Assembly (NCBI GenBank): GCA_963697695.1
Contig: OY969094.1
Coordinates: 1 to 64,000, forward strand
DNA: 64,000 bases
Source of the DNA: VRUE01 sp963697695
Lineage (GTDB): Bacteria > Actinomycetota > Thermoleophilia > Solirubrobacterales > 70-9
Reading direction: 5' to 3'
The notes under the pieces were generated by a model. It did not search any database and had not been told where the DNA came from. It was given only the letters and a program-made list of their open reading frames with translations. The translations under genes were made by a program, and so were the position numbers. The stretch's first letter is position 1. Every line of letters starts with the position of its first letter. Of the stretch, positions 51,184 through 59,698 are shown in pieces.

Positions 51184-51666
51184 GTGCCTTACCTAGCGGT
51201 AGAGACGATTCCGGGTGGGCTGGTAGCCGCCATTATTGGCGGTCTTATAACTGGTTCGATCAGCATCTGGGCGATACGTGAGGAGAGCAAGCGGTTTAGG
51301 GAGGATCGACTTGAAACAGAGCGTCGGCTGAGGCGCGAGTCATATCTACAGCTGCTGATTCTGCTTGTTCGACAAACCGAGTTTGCAGTCGCCCGGCGTC
51401 CTTCAGATGAGGAATTTGAACTTCACTTCACCGACTATCACGCTGCCATCCAGGCAGTGCATCTTTTCGGAGCGGAGGAAGTTCGCCAAGAACTGACGGC
51501 TGTGCAGGTCTTGAATCGCGGCATCGGAGAAGCAATGGGTACTCCGAAGCCAGACTTGCCGCTTGTTGAGCAGTGGCGACCCTTGTTTAAAGAGCGTGCC
51601 GATGAGATTCACTCTGCCCGCGACAACCTTCTAGTCGCAATGCGCAAAGACATCTCGCCTGGGTGA
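51184..51666 (+). CDS. Membrane-anchored coiled-coil protein, AT-richer
   Basis: 160 residues from a GTG at 51184 (MPYLAVETIPGG). One N-terminal helix (LVAAIIGGLITGSISIWAI) leads into a charged coiled coil (EESKRFREDRLETERRLRRE), then a helical region with DYHAAIQAVHLFGAEEVRQE. Base composition is visibly lower in GC than that of both neighbours, suggesting recent acquisition. It resembles small membrane-bound proteins associated with defence loci, without a motif I can name. Confidence 0.6.
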   Translation: MPYLAVETIPGGLVAAIIGGLITGSISIWAIREESKRFREDRLETERRLRRESYLQLLILLVRQTEFAVARRPSDEEFELHFTDYHAAIQAVHLFGAEEVRQELTAVQVLNRGIGEAMGTPKPDLPLVEQWRPLFKERADEIHSARDNLLVAMRKDISPG

Positions 51667-51750
51667 TTGGCGGCAAACGGGGCCGAGTGTCGCGGCAAAA
51701 ACCGGCCGCACGATCTCGGTCCTCCAGCTAGTCCGGCGTGGACTCCAGGG

Positions 51751-51987
51751 TCAGCCGGGCGTATCTATCCAGCGCACGATCAGTCCGTCGCGCACTTCGT
51801 GAAACGCCGGCGGGGCGGGGGGAGGGTCGTTGGCCAGAAGAGCGATCACCTCTCCCGGTCCATGCAGGTGCTCCTCCACCGCGGTCGTCCAGTGAACATC
51901 TGGATCAAGCAAGCGTTCCAGTCGGGCCCAATCGCGGCGTTCGATCGTGTCGAGCAGGTCGCAGACCGCAGGCACTTGCTCCGCCAC
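51751..51987 (-). CDS. Small SnoaL/NTF2-like protein
   Basis: 78 residues from a GTG at 51987, two bases after the stop of 51990-52790: VAEQVPAVCDLLDTIERRDWARLERLLDPDVHWTT, then EVRDGLIVRW. This is the first helix pair and strand set of an NTF2-like cone fold, shortened relative to the 110-140 residues of the family. It may be a small binding protein or a truncated gene. It is probably co-transcribed with the membrane protein upstream. Confidence 0.5.
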   Translation of the reverse strand: MAEQVPAVCDLLDTIERRDWARLERLLDPDVHWTTAVEEHLHGPGEVIALLANDPPPAPPAFHEVRDGLIVRWIDTPG

Positions 51988-51989
51988 GG

Positions 51990-52790
51990 TTAGATTTCCT
52001 CGGCCGCTTGCGGCGGCGTGCAGCGTGCATTGAAGGCGAAGACCGCAGCCTGGACTCCAAGCGCCGCTGCCAGTGCAGTCGAAAACGCTGCAGGGCTGCT
52101 GAGCGAGTCCAGGCTCACGGTCAGAACGAAGCAAAAGCCGGCGAAGCCATAGAAGCCGATGAGGAAGTTCCGCAGTAGCACCCTTACCTGACCAGGGCCA
52201 CCCTGGGCGTGGATAAACACCGCCAGCACGCTGGTCACGATCGGAAACGGCGCCAGCAGTCCGCTGAGACTCGGCCCAAGGGCGCCCGAGGCGGCGGTGA
52301 GAGCGATCACCAGTGCGAGCGCCGCAAGCGCCCTTGCGGGCAAATCCCACCAGGGGGGAGTAATGACCACGGCTGGAGGTTCCGAGAGTGCCGGGAGCAA
52401 GGCCAGGCCAACGGCGAAGCCGACCCCCACGAAGATCAGCGAGACGCTGGGCGGCAAGTCGAGTAGGCGGAGGAGTGCGATGCCTAGAAGGAACGCAGCC
52501 CAGCCGGCAAGCAAGCTCGGCACTGGTCCGAGATGTTCGGAGGTCCTTCCGTACGCGACGACGAACAACGTGAGAGCTGCCAGGCCGAGCAGGGTGCCGG
52601 CGGCCGCCTCCGCCCCAAACAGGCGACCGTGGACGAGAGTGAGCACCAAGAGGATGGGGCCGGCGATGACGGGCAGTCCACCGAGAATGCCGGCGACGGC
52701 GACACCCCACCTGCGGCCGGCGAGCGACACGGCGACCACGCATAGGGGAGCCAGAAGCAGCTTCGCCAAGAGGATCGCCACCGTTTCCAC
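51990..52790 (-). CDS. Multi-pass membrane protein, unknown
   Basis: 266 residues from a GTG at 52790 (VETVAILLAKLLLAPLCVVA). About eight to nine helices in close succession, with GRRWGVAVAGILGGLPVIAGPILLV-like small-residue packing and a conserved-looking PSVSLIFVGVGFAVGLALLPAL segment. The fold resembles small transporters, but no named family motif is evident. A longer frame upstream overlaps the anti-sigma-like gene and is unlikely. Confidence 0.6.
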   Translation of the reverse strand: METVAILLAKLLLAPLCVVAVSLAGRRWGVAVAGILGGLPVIAGPILLVLTLVHGRLFGAEAAAGTLLGLAALTLFVVAYGRTSEHLGPVPSLLAGWAAFLLGIALLRLLDLPPSVSLIFVGVGFAVGLALLPALSEPPAVVITPPWWDLPARALAALALVIALTAASGALGPSLSGLLAPFPIVTSVLAVFIHAQGGPGQVRVLLRNFLIGFYGFAGFCFVLTVSLDSLSSPAAFSTALAAALGVQAAVFAFNARCTPPQAAEEI

Positions 52791-52806
52791 GGCGGCGAGT
52801 CTCGCA

Positions 52807-54057
52807 TCAACCGGGCGCGCGTTCGCGTTGACGCTGCTGCTTCCACGGCAGGAGCGGGAGGCCCCAGCGGGCGCAGCCAAGGCCTTCCGCATGGGGCAGC
52901 AATCGCCGTTGGCGCCCATTCCATTCCCAGTGCCCGCTCGGCATTGCCGCTGCGAGTTCCCAGATCAGTTGGGGATACGCACCGTCTTTCGCCATTTCGC
53001 GCAGGATCGACCAGCGCTTGGAAGTGGCCATTGCCTTCTCGGCCTCGATCGCTGCAGCTCTGTCGCCGGTCCTGCGGGCTTCTCCCCACTGCCGGAACCA
53101 AAGACAGGAGACGGTGCCGGTAACGGCGGCGCCCACCTGGTAGCGGTCGGTGGTGAGGCCGGTATCTGGAACCCGCGATGGCTTGAAGCTGTCGGGCACC
53201 GGGATCCCTTTCAGCATTTCGCGGACGGCAGCGTCGTGGTCCGCGGCCTTGACGACCTTCGCCGGCATCGCGTCGAGCCAGGTCTGCGAATCCACCTTGG
53301 TCAGCCAGGCGAGCCGTTCTTCGAAGGCCGCCAAGTCGGGGACCGCGGCCCTCAATTCGAGCACGTGGCCGTCTTCCGCCCAGAGTGCGGTCATCTGGCG
53401 GTTGCCGGGGCCGCCTTGGTTGACGAAGAACTCGGCACGCGTGTCGATGGAGGCGGTCGTTCCCAGGACCGGCAGCTCGACCCAGCGCTGGCCGTGCGGG
53501 TGCGGCATCCCCCGCGCGGTCGCGATCGCCCGCTGGAGGCTTTCGTGCCGCCAGAAGAGTTCGACACGGCGCTGACGGACCGTGGGCGGGAACATCCCCG
53601 ACTGGCGCTGGCCGGTTTTGGCGTTGCCCGTGATCCGGATGCTTTCGTATGGGATCGGCTTGCCGGTGACGAATTCCATCGTCCCTTCGCCTCTGCTCAT
53701 CTCGTTGGCGTTCTGGACCCGCCAGCCGGGACCTTCGAGCAGCAGCAGCGGCGTGGACTCGGCGAAGCGGACGAGGTTGGCCCCGTAGGCGTGGGAGGGA
53801 TATTTCGAAGTGCCTCCGGCCAAGATCAGGATGGCGACGGCGATGACGGCGATGGCCGCGGTGCCGAGGGCAAGCGCGAGTCGCCGCGCGCGGCGCTGAC
53901 GGGGTGCTGCGGCCCCGAGCGGCGAAAGAGCCGGCTGCTCGCCGTCGAGATCGGCGAGCAGCTCGGCCTCCATCGCCTCGAGGTCAATCCGGTCGAGCCG
54001 GTCCTGGCCAACCGGATTGACCGCGGCGAGCGCCATCTCGAGCTCACGCGTGTTCAT
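52807..54057 (-). CDS. Membrane protein paired with the ECF sigma factor
   Basis: 416 residues. An N-terminal cytoplasmic region (NTRELEMALAAVNPV ... LDRIDLEAMEAELLADLD) precedes one helix (LALALGTAAIAVIAVAILILAG) and an extracytoplasmic domain of about 330 residues. This architecture and the four-base overlap with the sigma gene resemble the anti-sigma-like proteins found beside ECF sigma factors in actinobacteria. No zinc-binding HxxxCxxC anti-sigma motif is seen. A role as anti-sigma or signal receptor is inference. Confidence 0.65.
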   Translation of the reverse strand: MNTRELEMALAAVNPVGQDRLDRIDLEAMEAELLADLDGEQPALSPLGAAAPRQRRARRLALALGTAAIAVIAVAILILAGGTSKYPSHAYGANLVRFAESTPLLLLEGPGWRVQNANEMSRGEGTMEFVTGKPIPYESIRITGNAKTGQRQSGMFPPTVRQRRVELFWRHESLQRAIATARGMPHPHGQRWVELPVLGTTASIDTRAEFFVNQGGPGNRQMTALWAEDGHVLELRAAVPDLAAFEERLAWLTKVDSQTWLDAMPAKVVKAADHDAAVREMLKGIPVPDSFKPSRVPDTGLTTDRYQVGAAVTGTVSCLWFRQWGEARRTGDRAAAIEAEKAMATSKRWSILREMAKDGAYPQLIWELAAAMPSGHWEWNGRQRRLLPHAEGLGCARWGLPLLPWKQQRQRERAPG

Positions 54058-54632
54058 CGTGCCTCCTCCGTCTCGAAGTCCGGACTTGGGCGTCCCATCG
54101 TTTTGTCGACCTCCACCAGGGCTCGCAGCCGGCGCCGGGCGCGATGGAGCCGGCTGCGCGCGGCGAGCGAGGAGATTTCGAGGACCTTTGCCGCATCGCC
54201 CGGTGAGAGCTCCTCCCAGGAGACGAGCAGGAGCAGCTCGCGATCCTCGTCGCTCAGGCCGGCCATCGCCCGCAGAACCTCGGCCGCCGCGCCACCCGGT
54301 GCGGGGTGGGTCGCGAGCTCGGTCCGCAGCGACTCGGCGAGGCGTCGTCCGAGGCGGATCCGGCGCCGCTTGGTCCGGTGCAGGTTGGCGATCACACGGC
54401 GCGCGACGGCATAGAGCCAGAGCCTCGCCCCTGCGTCGATCGGGACCTCGCCGAGGCGCCGCCAGGCGATCAGGAAGGTCTCGGCGACTACGTCGGCAGC
54501 ATCTTCGCGGTCCTCGACGCGCCGCAACGCATAGGCAAGGATCGCCCGCCCCTGATCGCGGTAGAGCCTGCTGAACTGGGCCTGCGCAAGCTCGCGGCCG
54601 AGCGTGCCCGTTTCGATCTGACTCTGCGTCAT
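54054..54632 (-). CDS. ECF-type RNA polymerase sigma factor
   Basis: 192 residues from an ATG at 54632 (MTQSQIETG). Region 2 has FSRLYRDQGRAILAYALRRV, then EDAADVVAETFLIAWRRLGE for -10 recognition. Region 4 has GLSDEDRELLLLVSWEELSPGDAAKVLEISSLAARSRLHRARRRL. It is translationally coupled to the membrane partner. It would direct RNA polymerase to a small stress or envelope regulon; the signal is unknown. TATAGA lies just before the start. Confidence 0.88.
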   Translation of the reverse strand: MTQSQIETGTLGRELAQAQFSRLYRDQGRAILAYALRRVEDREDAADVVAETFLIAWRRLGEVPIDAGARLWLYAVARRVIANLHRTKRRRIRLGRRLAESLRTELATHPAPGGAAAEVLRAMAGLSDEDRELLLLVSWEELSPGDAAKVLEISSLAARSRLHRARRRLRALVEVDKTMGRPSPDFETEEAR

Positions 54633-54686
54633 CGTCTCTATATGTCCGGTTTGCGGCCGGCGTTGCACCTGCTCGGCCGATTGCCG

Positions 54687-55445
54687 TCAGCGCGGTTCGA
54701 GCTCGGCGACGACGAGTCTCAGCCCGACGTCCAGCTCCGGCTCGGCGCGCAGGTACCCATAGCGCTCATCCCAGGCGCCGCTCTCGAGATCCGCCCGTAG
54801 GGCTTCGAGCCCTCGCTCGGTCTCCTCAGGCGCGATCAGGTGCCAGACCGAACTGGCACGACGCACCTCGGGGTCGAGGTGCATCTCGGGCCGGTCCCAG
54901 AGCGCGCAAAAGAAGCCGTCCTCGCAGAGGCGGGGGACCGGGACCGCCTCGACCCTGGCGCCGGGAAGCGCTGCTGCCAGCTCGTCAATCGGCGGCATCA
55001 ACTCGGTGTGGATCTCCAGCAGACGGGGGATGTAGTCCCGCACCATCCACATCGTCTCCATCGCCGGTCCGTCGAAGGTGAGGACGAGGACTCGCTTGCG
55101 TGCGACCCGGATCATCTCGGCCAGGCCCGCGGCGGCATCGGCCCAGTGCTGGACGGTGATGATCGCCATCGCGGCGTCGAAGCTGTCGTCGTCGAATGGC
55201 AGCGCTTCTGCGCTTGCTTGTACCGCCGGTGCCGAACCGGCAGGTCGCTGGGCGATCATCTCGGTCGAGGGCTCGACCGCCGTCACCTCGCGATCCGTTG
55301 GCTCGTAGGAGCCGGTGCCGGCCCCCACGTTGAGTACCGACCGCGCGTCGCCCAGAGCCTCCTCGATTCGCGCTGCGATCCGCGGGTCGGCGCGGCGATG
55401 CTCGCTGTAACCAAGCCCGATTCGGTCGTAAACGGGATGGCTCAC
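54687..55445 (-). CDS. Class I SAM-dependent methyltransferase
   Basis: 252 residues from a GTG at 55445 (VSHPVYDRIGLGYSEHRRAD), the typical entry of UbiE/Methyltransf_11-type enzymes. Motif I is SVLNVGAGTGSYE, motif II is AVEPSTEMIAQR, and motif III is ASAEALPFDDDSFDAAM. The rest (LARADLESGAWDERYG-like tail) is unassigned. The substrate is unknown. It lies seven bases before the VOC gene start in the same direction, so the two may be co-transcribed. Confidence 0.8.
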   Translation of the reverse strand: MSHPVYDRIGLGYSEHRRADPRIAARIEEALGDARSVLNVGAGTGSYEPTDREVTAVEPSTEMIAQRPAGSAPAVQASAEALPFDDDSFDAAMAIITVQHWADAAAGLAEMIRVARKRVLVLTFDGPAMETMWMVRDYIPRLLEIHTELMPPIDELAAALPGARVEAVPVPRLCEDGFFCALWDRPEMHLDPEVRRASSVWHLIAPEETERGLEALRADLESGAWDERYGYLRAEPELDVGLRLVVAELEPR

Positions 55446-55452
55446 GGGCTCA

Positions 55453-55896
55453 CTATGGGGCGCCGATCTTCTCGGCCAGCTCGACGATGATCCCCTCGGG
55501 CCCGCGTACGTAGCAGAGCCGGTAGCTGTCCTCGTAGCGCACAAGCTCGCCGACGAACTCAGTGCCGCGGGCGCGTAGACCGGCGACGACCGCGTCGATG
55601 TCTTCGACGAGGAAGGCGAGGTGGCGGAGGCCGGGAGTGTTCGCGGGCGCGTGCGGGTCGCCGTTCTGGGCCGGCGGCGAGTGGAACTTCACCAGCTCGA
55701 TTTCTCCGTGGCCGTCCGGGGCCCGCAGCATCGCGAGCTCCGCCTTGACCCCGTCGAGCGCCACGATGCGGTCCACCGAGTGGCCCTCGACCTCTCCCTT
55801 ACCTCCCGGCTCGAGTCCGAGCTCGACGAAGAACTCGACTGCGGCTGCGAGGTCGTCAACCACGATGCCGACGTGTTCCATCCGCTGGATCGTCAC
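55453..55896 (-). CDS. VOC/glyoxalase-family protein
   Basis: 147 residues from a GTG at 55896 (MTIQRMEHVGIVVDDLAAAV). Two beta-alpha-beta-beta-beta modules give one metal site: His in MEHVGIVV, Glu in EIELVKF, His in LRHLAFLVEDIDAVV and Glu in GIIVELAEK. The first modules match methylmalonyl-CoA epimerase and glyoxalase I. Substrate assignment by sequence alone is unsafe. A longer frame starting at 55962 is possible. Confidence 0.82.
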   Translation of the reverse strand: MTIQRMEHVGIVVDDLAAAVEFFVELGLEPGGKGEVEGHSVDRIVALDGVKAELAMLRAPDGHGEIELVKFHSPPAQNGDPHAPANTPGLRHLAFLVEDIDAVVAGLRARGTEFVGELVRYEDSYRLCYVRGPEGIIVELAEKIGAP

Positions 55897-55936
55897 ATGC
55901 TCGATGGTAAGGAATCGGCACAGCTCGCCCGACCCC

Positions 55937-57127
55937 TCAGACCAAGGTGTGCTGAAGGACAACGCCGACGATCCCGGCCACGCCCATCACGTAGACGACA
56001 GTCAGCTTTGAGTGCCAGCGGTTGAGCGCGGCGAAGGCGCCGAGCGCGATCAGGGCGGTATAGACATCGGTGACGCTGGTTTCGAGAATCGTCACCGTGA
56101 CCGCCGCGATCAACCCGATCACCGCCGCCGCGACTCCGAACAGGAAGGGGTGCAAGCGCTCACTCTCGGAGACAGCGACGAGCTGGCGATGGAGGAAGAT
56201 CGGGAAGACAAAGGCCGGGATGAAGATGCCGAGCGTCATCACCAAAGCGCCCCCGAGTCCCCCGGCGATGTAGCCGACGAAGGTCGAGAAGATGATCAGT
56301 GGCGCTGGCAGCACGCCGCCCATAGCCAAGCCGTCGTTGAACTGGCTCGCGGTCAGCCAATGATGGTTTTCCACAGCGGCCTCGCGCAGGAAGGGGATCA
56401 CGGTGTAGGCACCGCCGAAGGTGAGCAGGCCTGCCTTCAATCCCTCGAAGAAGATCGTCGCCGTCAGCGAGACCGTGATCGCCCCGGCGACGACGGCTAG
56501 GACCGCCAATGGACTGAGCGCAAAGCTGTTGGCCCGATGAGTCCAGCGCCGCCCGTTCGTCCACAGCTCATAGGCGATACCGCCGCCGAGCAGGACCAGG
56601 GCGAAGGTGATGCCCGTCCAGACGGTCAGGGCGAAGCCGACGAGCGCAATGATCGCGAGCGTCACGTCGCTGATGAATGATTTGCTGAGCCGGACCAGGG
56701 CGCGGGCAACCAGCGCCCCGACCGCCGCCGTCAACCCGTAGAACAGGCCTTGCAACTGTCCGGCGAGGTTTGCCTCGACGTAGAGGATCGAGAGGCCGAG
56801 CATGAGGATGAAGCCCGGCAACATGAACCCGAGACCGGCGAGGAAGCCGCCGAGCTTGCCGCCGCGCAAGCGGCCGAAGTAGACACAAAGCTCGTGGGCC
56901 TCCGGGCCCGGAAGGATTTGATAGACGGCGAGCAGCTTCTTGAAGCTCGCATCGCCGATCCAACCTTCTTCATCGACGCACTCGCGCTTGATCATCGCGA
57001 TCTGTGCAGCCGGTCCACCCCAAGCGAGCAGGCCGAACTTGAGGAAGCGAATGAAGATCGAGCCGGGCGAGTCGGCCGCCCTCGAAGGGATCGGCGGCTC
57101 GATGGCGCTGGCGTCGGTTGCAGCCAT
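55937..57127 (-). CDS. chrA: Chromate transporter (CHR family, ChrA)
   Basis: 396 residues with ten to twelve helices in two CHR domains: FLKFGLLAWGGPAAQIAMI and LPGPEAHELCVYFGRLRGG in the first, and FFEGLKAGLLTFGGAYTVIPFL, then GGVLPAPLIIFSTFVGYIAGG in the second. Members export chromate; related ones may move other oxyanions. TAGCCT and the terminator-like repeat of the adjacent element lie upstream. It borders the left junction of the second integrated element. Confidence 0.9.
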   Translation of the reverse strand: MAATDASAIEPPIPSRAADSPGSIFIRFLKFGLLAWGGPAAQIAMIKRECVDEEGWIGDASFKKLLAVYQILPGPEAHELCVYFGRLRGGKLGGFLAGLGFMLPGFILMLGLSILYVEANLAGQLQGLFYGLTAAVGALVARALVRLSKSFISDVTLAIIALVGFALTVWTGITFALVLLGGGIAYELWTNGRRWTHRANSFALSPLAVLAVVAGAITVSLTATIFFEGLKAGLLTFGGAYTVIPFLREAAVENHHWLTASQFNDGLAMGGVLPAPLIIFSTFVGYIAGGLGGALVMTLGIFIPAFVFPIFLHRQLVAVSESERLHPFLFGVAAAVIGLIAAVTVTILETSVTDVYTALIALGAFAALNRWHSKLTVVYVMGVAGIVGVVLQHTLV

Positions 57128-57260
57128 GATCGGGGCGGCGGAGGCTAGTGGGTATGTGGGCGTGACTGTGGCACCAGCCGTGGCATGAGGGCTTGCGGGC
57201 CGGTCTCGGTGCCGCCTTCTGTTGTCGGGTCAGTGCCGCTTATTGGCTTGCCAGAGCCCA

Positions 57261-57324
57261 CACAACAGAAAACGCCCCGCCGGGGAGGCGAGGCGATTTC
57301 TGGGGTTACTACAGGGAGGAGAGA
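57261..57324. repeat. Left direct repeat (attachment site) containing a terminator-like hairpin
   Basis: 64 bases matching 62998-63060 with one extra A at 57296. It contains an inverted repeat (AACGCCCCGCC/GGCGAGGCG) that looks like a bidirectional terminator, followed by the first half of the dispersed repeat seen at 48492. Confidence 0.85.
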
Positions 57325-57415
57325 ACTGCGACCGTCCGCATGGCAATGCGGAATCCGGCTTATAGAGCGAAATCAAATCCGGCTGGGTCCGGTTGAAACC
57401 GGCTGAATCCGTGCC

Positions 57416-57439
57416 TGACTGTGGCACGACTGTGGCACC
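57416..57439 (+). repeat. Tandem GACTGTGGCAC arm-like motifs, left
   Basis: GACTGTGGCAC occurs twice eleven bases apart, matching ACTGTGGCAC repeats at the right end (62901 and 62913). Likely integrase arm sites. Short CCGGCT/CCGGTT repeats lie just to the left (57350-57413). A further TGACTGTGGCACC occurs outside the element at 57163. Confidence 0.5.
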
Positions 57440-57454
57440 GCGCCCAAGTCAGAG

Positions 57455-58054
57455 CTACTCAGTGGTCTCGACCGTGTAGACGTAGGCGGCGTCGGCAGGA
57501 ATGCTGACCTCCTCGATGCGGTGTGCGATGCCCTCGCGGACCGCCGTCTCTGGATCGGTGGTCTGCTCGATCTCGGAGCGCTTATTTAGCTCCTCCTCGT
57601 CGAGGTGGGTTCGCTCTCCCATGATCCGGTTGATCTGCGCTTGGTCAGCAAGGATCGAATCGTGGGTCTCGCGGAACCATTTGGCGCCGAAGCTTTGGCC
57701 TGGGGGCGGGGTATTCGAAACGCCGTGCGTAAAGAACGTTGATCTTGCGCAGGCCAGTCGTTCATCTCCAGCCAGATAGACCGCTACGCCAATCGAGGCG
57801 ACATTCCCAGTGTTGTGGGTCACGAGCTTGTAAGGCAGCCCTAGGAGGAAATTGTGCAGGAAGACCCCTGCATTGACATTGCCACCGAAGGTGTTCAAGA
57901 GGAGATGGACCTCCTCAAGTCTTTCGTTGACGCACACCCCTAGCGCTCGCGCCAGCTCTTGCGCATTGTGCTGGCTGATTGAGCCAGAAAAAATCAGGTA
58001 GGCGGGGCCATTCAGCTCCTCGCCTTCATCGTGCTGGCTCTTGCCTGCCTCCAT
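57455..58054 (-). CDS. ClpP-like serine peptidase of the element
   Basis: 199 residues with a ClpP/crotonase fold: YLIFSGSISQHNAQELARAL, HLLLNTFGGNVNAGVFLHNFL, nucleophilic Ser in TGNVASIGVAVYLAG and the active-site His in TFFTHGVSN; the Asp is probably C-terminal. It is distinct from housekeeping ClpP but matches ClpP-like proteins carried by mobile elements and phages. Substrate and partner ATPase are unknown. It lies next to the left attachment repeat and is transcribed toward it. Confidence 0.75.
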   Translation of the reverse strand: MEAGKSQHDEGEELNGPAYLIFSGSISQHNAQELARALGVCVNERLEEVHLLLNTFGGNVNAGVFLHNFLLGLPYKLVTHNTGNVASIGVAVYLAGDERLACARSTFFTHGVSNTPPPGQSFGAKWFRETHDSILADQAQINRIMGERTHLDEEELNKRSEIEQTTDPETAVREGIAHRIEEVSIPADAAYVYTVETTE

Positions 58055-58792
58055 ATCCGGCAGGGTAGCCGCTCGCCATACAAGGATATGCGCAAGTGGT
58101 TGTGACCACTTTGGTGGCTCGTCGCCCTGTAGTGGTGTGCGCCACTGGATTTCACATCCGCTTCGCCTCTCGCTTGCGGGGCTGCTGAGCCGCCGCAGCT
58201 TCGTGGCTGCGTGCGCACGTGGTTACGCGAAGGGGGGCCACTTTGGTGGCTCGGCCCCCTGTTGCTATGTGAGGACCGAATCCCCATCTCCATGTCGCGC
58301 GCTCCGGGCGCGGCTGAGCATTCGCAAACGCGCAATTGCGCAATTGCGCGTTTGCGGAAAGGGGGGACCACTTTGGTGGCTTGGTGCTCCGTTAAGCATG
58401 GAGCCAGAATCTTCTTCGCCGCTTCGCCACTCACTTCGGGGATGGCTGCGCCTGTCGTTTCCCCTGTCGCTTCGCGGCTCGATTAGGCCCAATGGCTACC
58501 AATCCCCACCGCAGCGCCGTTTGCGAGCCTGGCGGTTTGCCGACATTCCTACTGCACCCTCGGGTCAAAACATCGTGGCGGTCCTGGTCGTCACCCTCTC
58601 GATCTTCTCCGCGTCCCTTGCACTCGACGCCTGCGCTAACACCTCCGCGCTGGTTCGGCAACGCTTCTGCATCACCTCGGCGACCGGAATCGCCTCGGTG
58701 CCTGCAACACCAGAACCACAGACGATCCTCACCGGCTCGGCGCTGGCTCCGCAGCACCTCGCCGTCAATCGGTCGCGGGCTTGGAGGTCGGC
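58055..58792. repeat. Array of three imperfect ~131-bp repeats (candidate origin region)
   Basis: The core CCACTTTGGTGGCTyG occurs at 58107, 58239 and 58369, spaced 132 and 130 bases, each preceded by a G-run in copies 2 and 3 and followed by similar material. No gene fits here. The array precedes the replication-relaxation gene, so a replication or transfer origin is plausible. The remainder (58430-58792) shows nothing further. Confidence 0.65.
58323..58356. repeat. Perfect 34-bp palindrome
   Basis: CGCAAACGCGCAATTGC followed directly by its reverse complement, in the second repeat unit of the array. It has no T-run, so a terminator is unlikely. It may extrude a cruciform and act as a nick or replication initiation site. 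Confidence 0.8.
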
Positions 58793-59698
58793 GTGAGTTG
58801 GAAGGCGGCAGCGAAGCTGCGACTGCCCGAGGCGACGGCCGAGGTGCTTGCCTCGCTTGGCGAGCATCGCATCCTCTCGACCGCCCAGGTTCACGCGATC
58901 CACTTCCCGAATCGCACGCCGCGCCGCACTCAGCAGGTCCTCGCCTACTTGGAGCGGGCGGGCCTGGTCGCTTTCGTAGAAGTGCGCCACGCTCCCCGCC
59001 GCCACTACTTCCTGACCGAGCGCGGCGCTGACTTGGCGCTCGACGCCGGCGAAGTGGAGCGCCGGCCGAAAGTCCTCAGCCCCGAGCAGGCGGCGGGACC
59101 GCTGCGCGCCCACACCCTCGGCGTCAACGAGGTAGGGATCAGCTTCCTGCGAGCGGCGCGGGAGAGGGGCGAGGAATTCGGCCCGCTCTCCTGGCGGCAC
59201 GAGATCGCCCATCCCCTCAACCGGGGTCGCGGCAGCGCTCGCCGGATGCTGATTGCCGACGCGGTGCTGAGCTATGTGCGCGTTGAGGAGAAGCACATCG
59301 TCTTTGTGCAGCGCTTCGTTGAGGTGGACCGCGCCACGCTCTCGGTTGAACGCCTGGTGGCCGAGCTGGCCCGCTACGGCCGCCTTTGGCGCGCCTGCGA
59401 CAAAAGCAGTCAGCCGCTGTGGCGCAGTCACTACCCGAGCTTCCCGCCTGTGCTCTGCGCTCTGGCCGGTGCTTCGCGGAAGGCGCTCATTCGACGGCGA
59501 GACATTGCGATCGCTGTGCTGGAAGGCCACCCCGAGCTCGAGCGCGCCTATGGGGTGGCGATCCACTTCTGCCTCTTGGACGACCTGACAGAGCGCGGAC
59601 CCTTCGCGCCGATCTTCCTCTCGGTTGGCAAGCCGGATCGCCTGGTGGACTGGCTCGGCGGCGAGGTTGACAGTGGGGGTCAAGCCGAGGGGCGATGA
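58793..59698 (+). CDS. Replication-relaxation family protein
   Basis: 301 residues from a GTG with GGAGG five bases upstream. A winged-helix-like N-terminus (LGEHRILSTAQVHAIHFPN, RRTQQVLAYLERAGLVAF) matches the Replic_Relax family, as does the RRHYFLTERGADLAL segment. These proteins occur on plasmids and integrative elements of high-GC Gram-positives and are thought to relax the origin for replication. The repeat array and palindrome upstream fit that role. The gene overlaps the next by four bases (ATGA). Confidence 0.8.
   Translation: MSWKAAAKLRLPEATAEVLASLGEHRILSTAQVHAIHFPNRTPRRTQQVLAYLERAGLVAFVEVRHAPRRHYFLTERGADLALDAGEVERRPKVLSPEQAAGPLRAHTLGVNEVGISFLRAARERGEEFGPLSWRHEIAHPLNRGRGSARRMLIADAVLSYVRVEEKHIVFVQRFVEVDRATLSVERLVAELARYGRLWRACDKSSQPLWRSHYPSFPPVLCALAGASRKALIRRRDIAIAVLEGHPELERAYGVAIHFCLLDDLTERGPFAPIFLSVGKPDRLVDWLGGEVDSGGQAEGR

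Noticed and set aside
58323..58356. Calling the 34-bp palindrome a transcription terminator.
   Set aside because: No T-run on either side and no gene end next to it.
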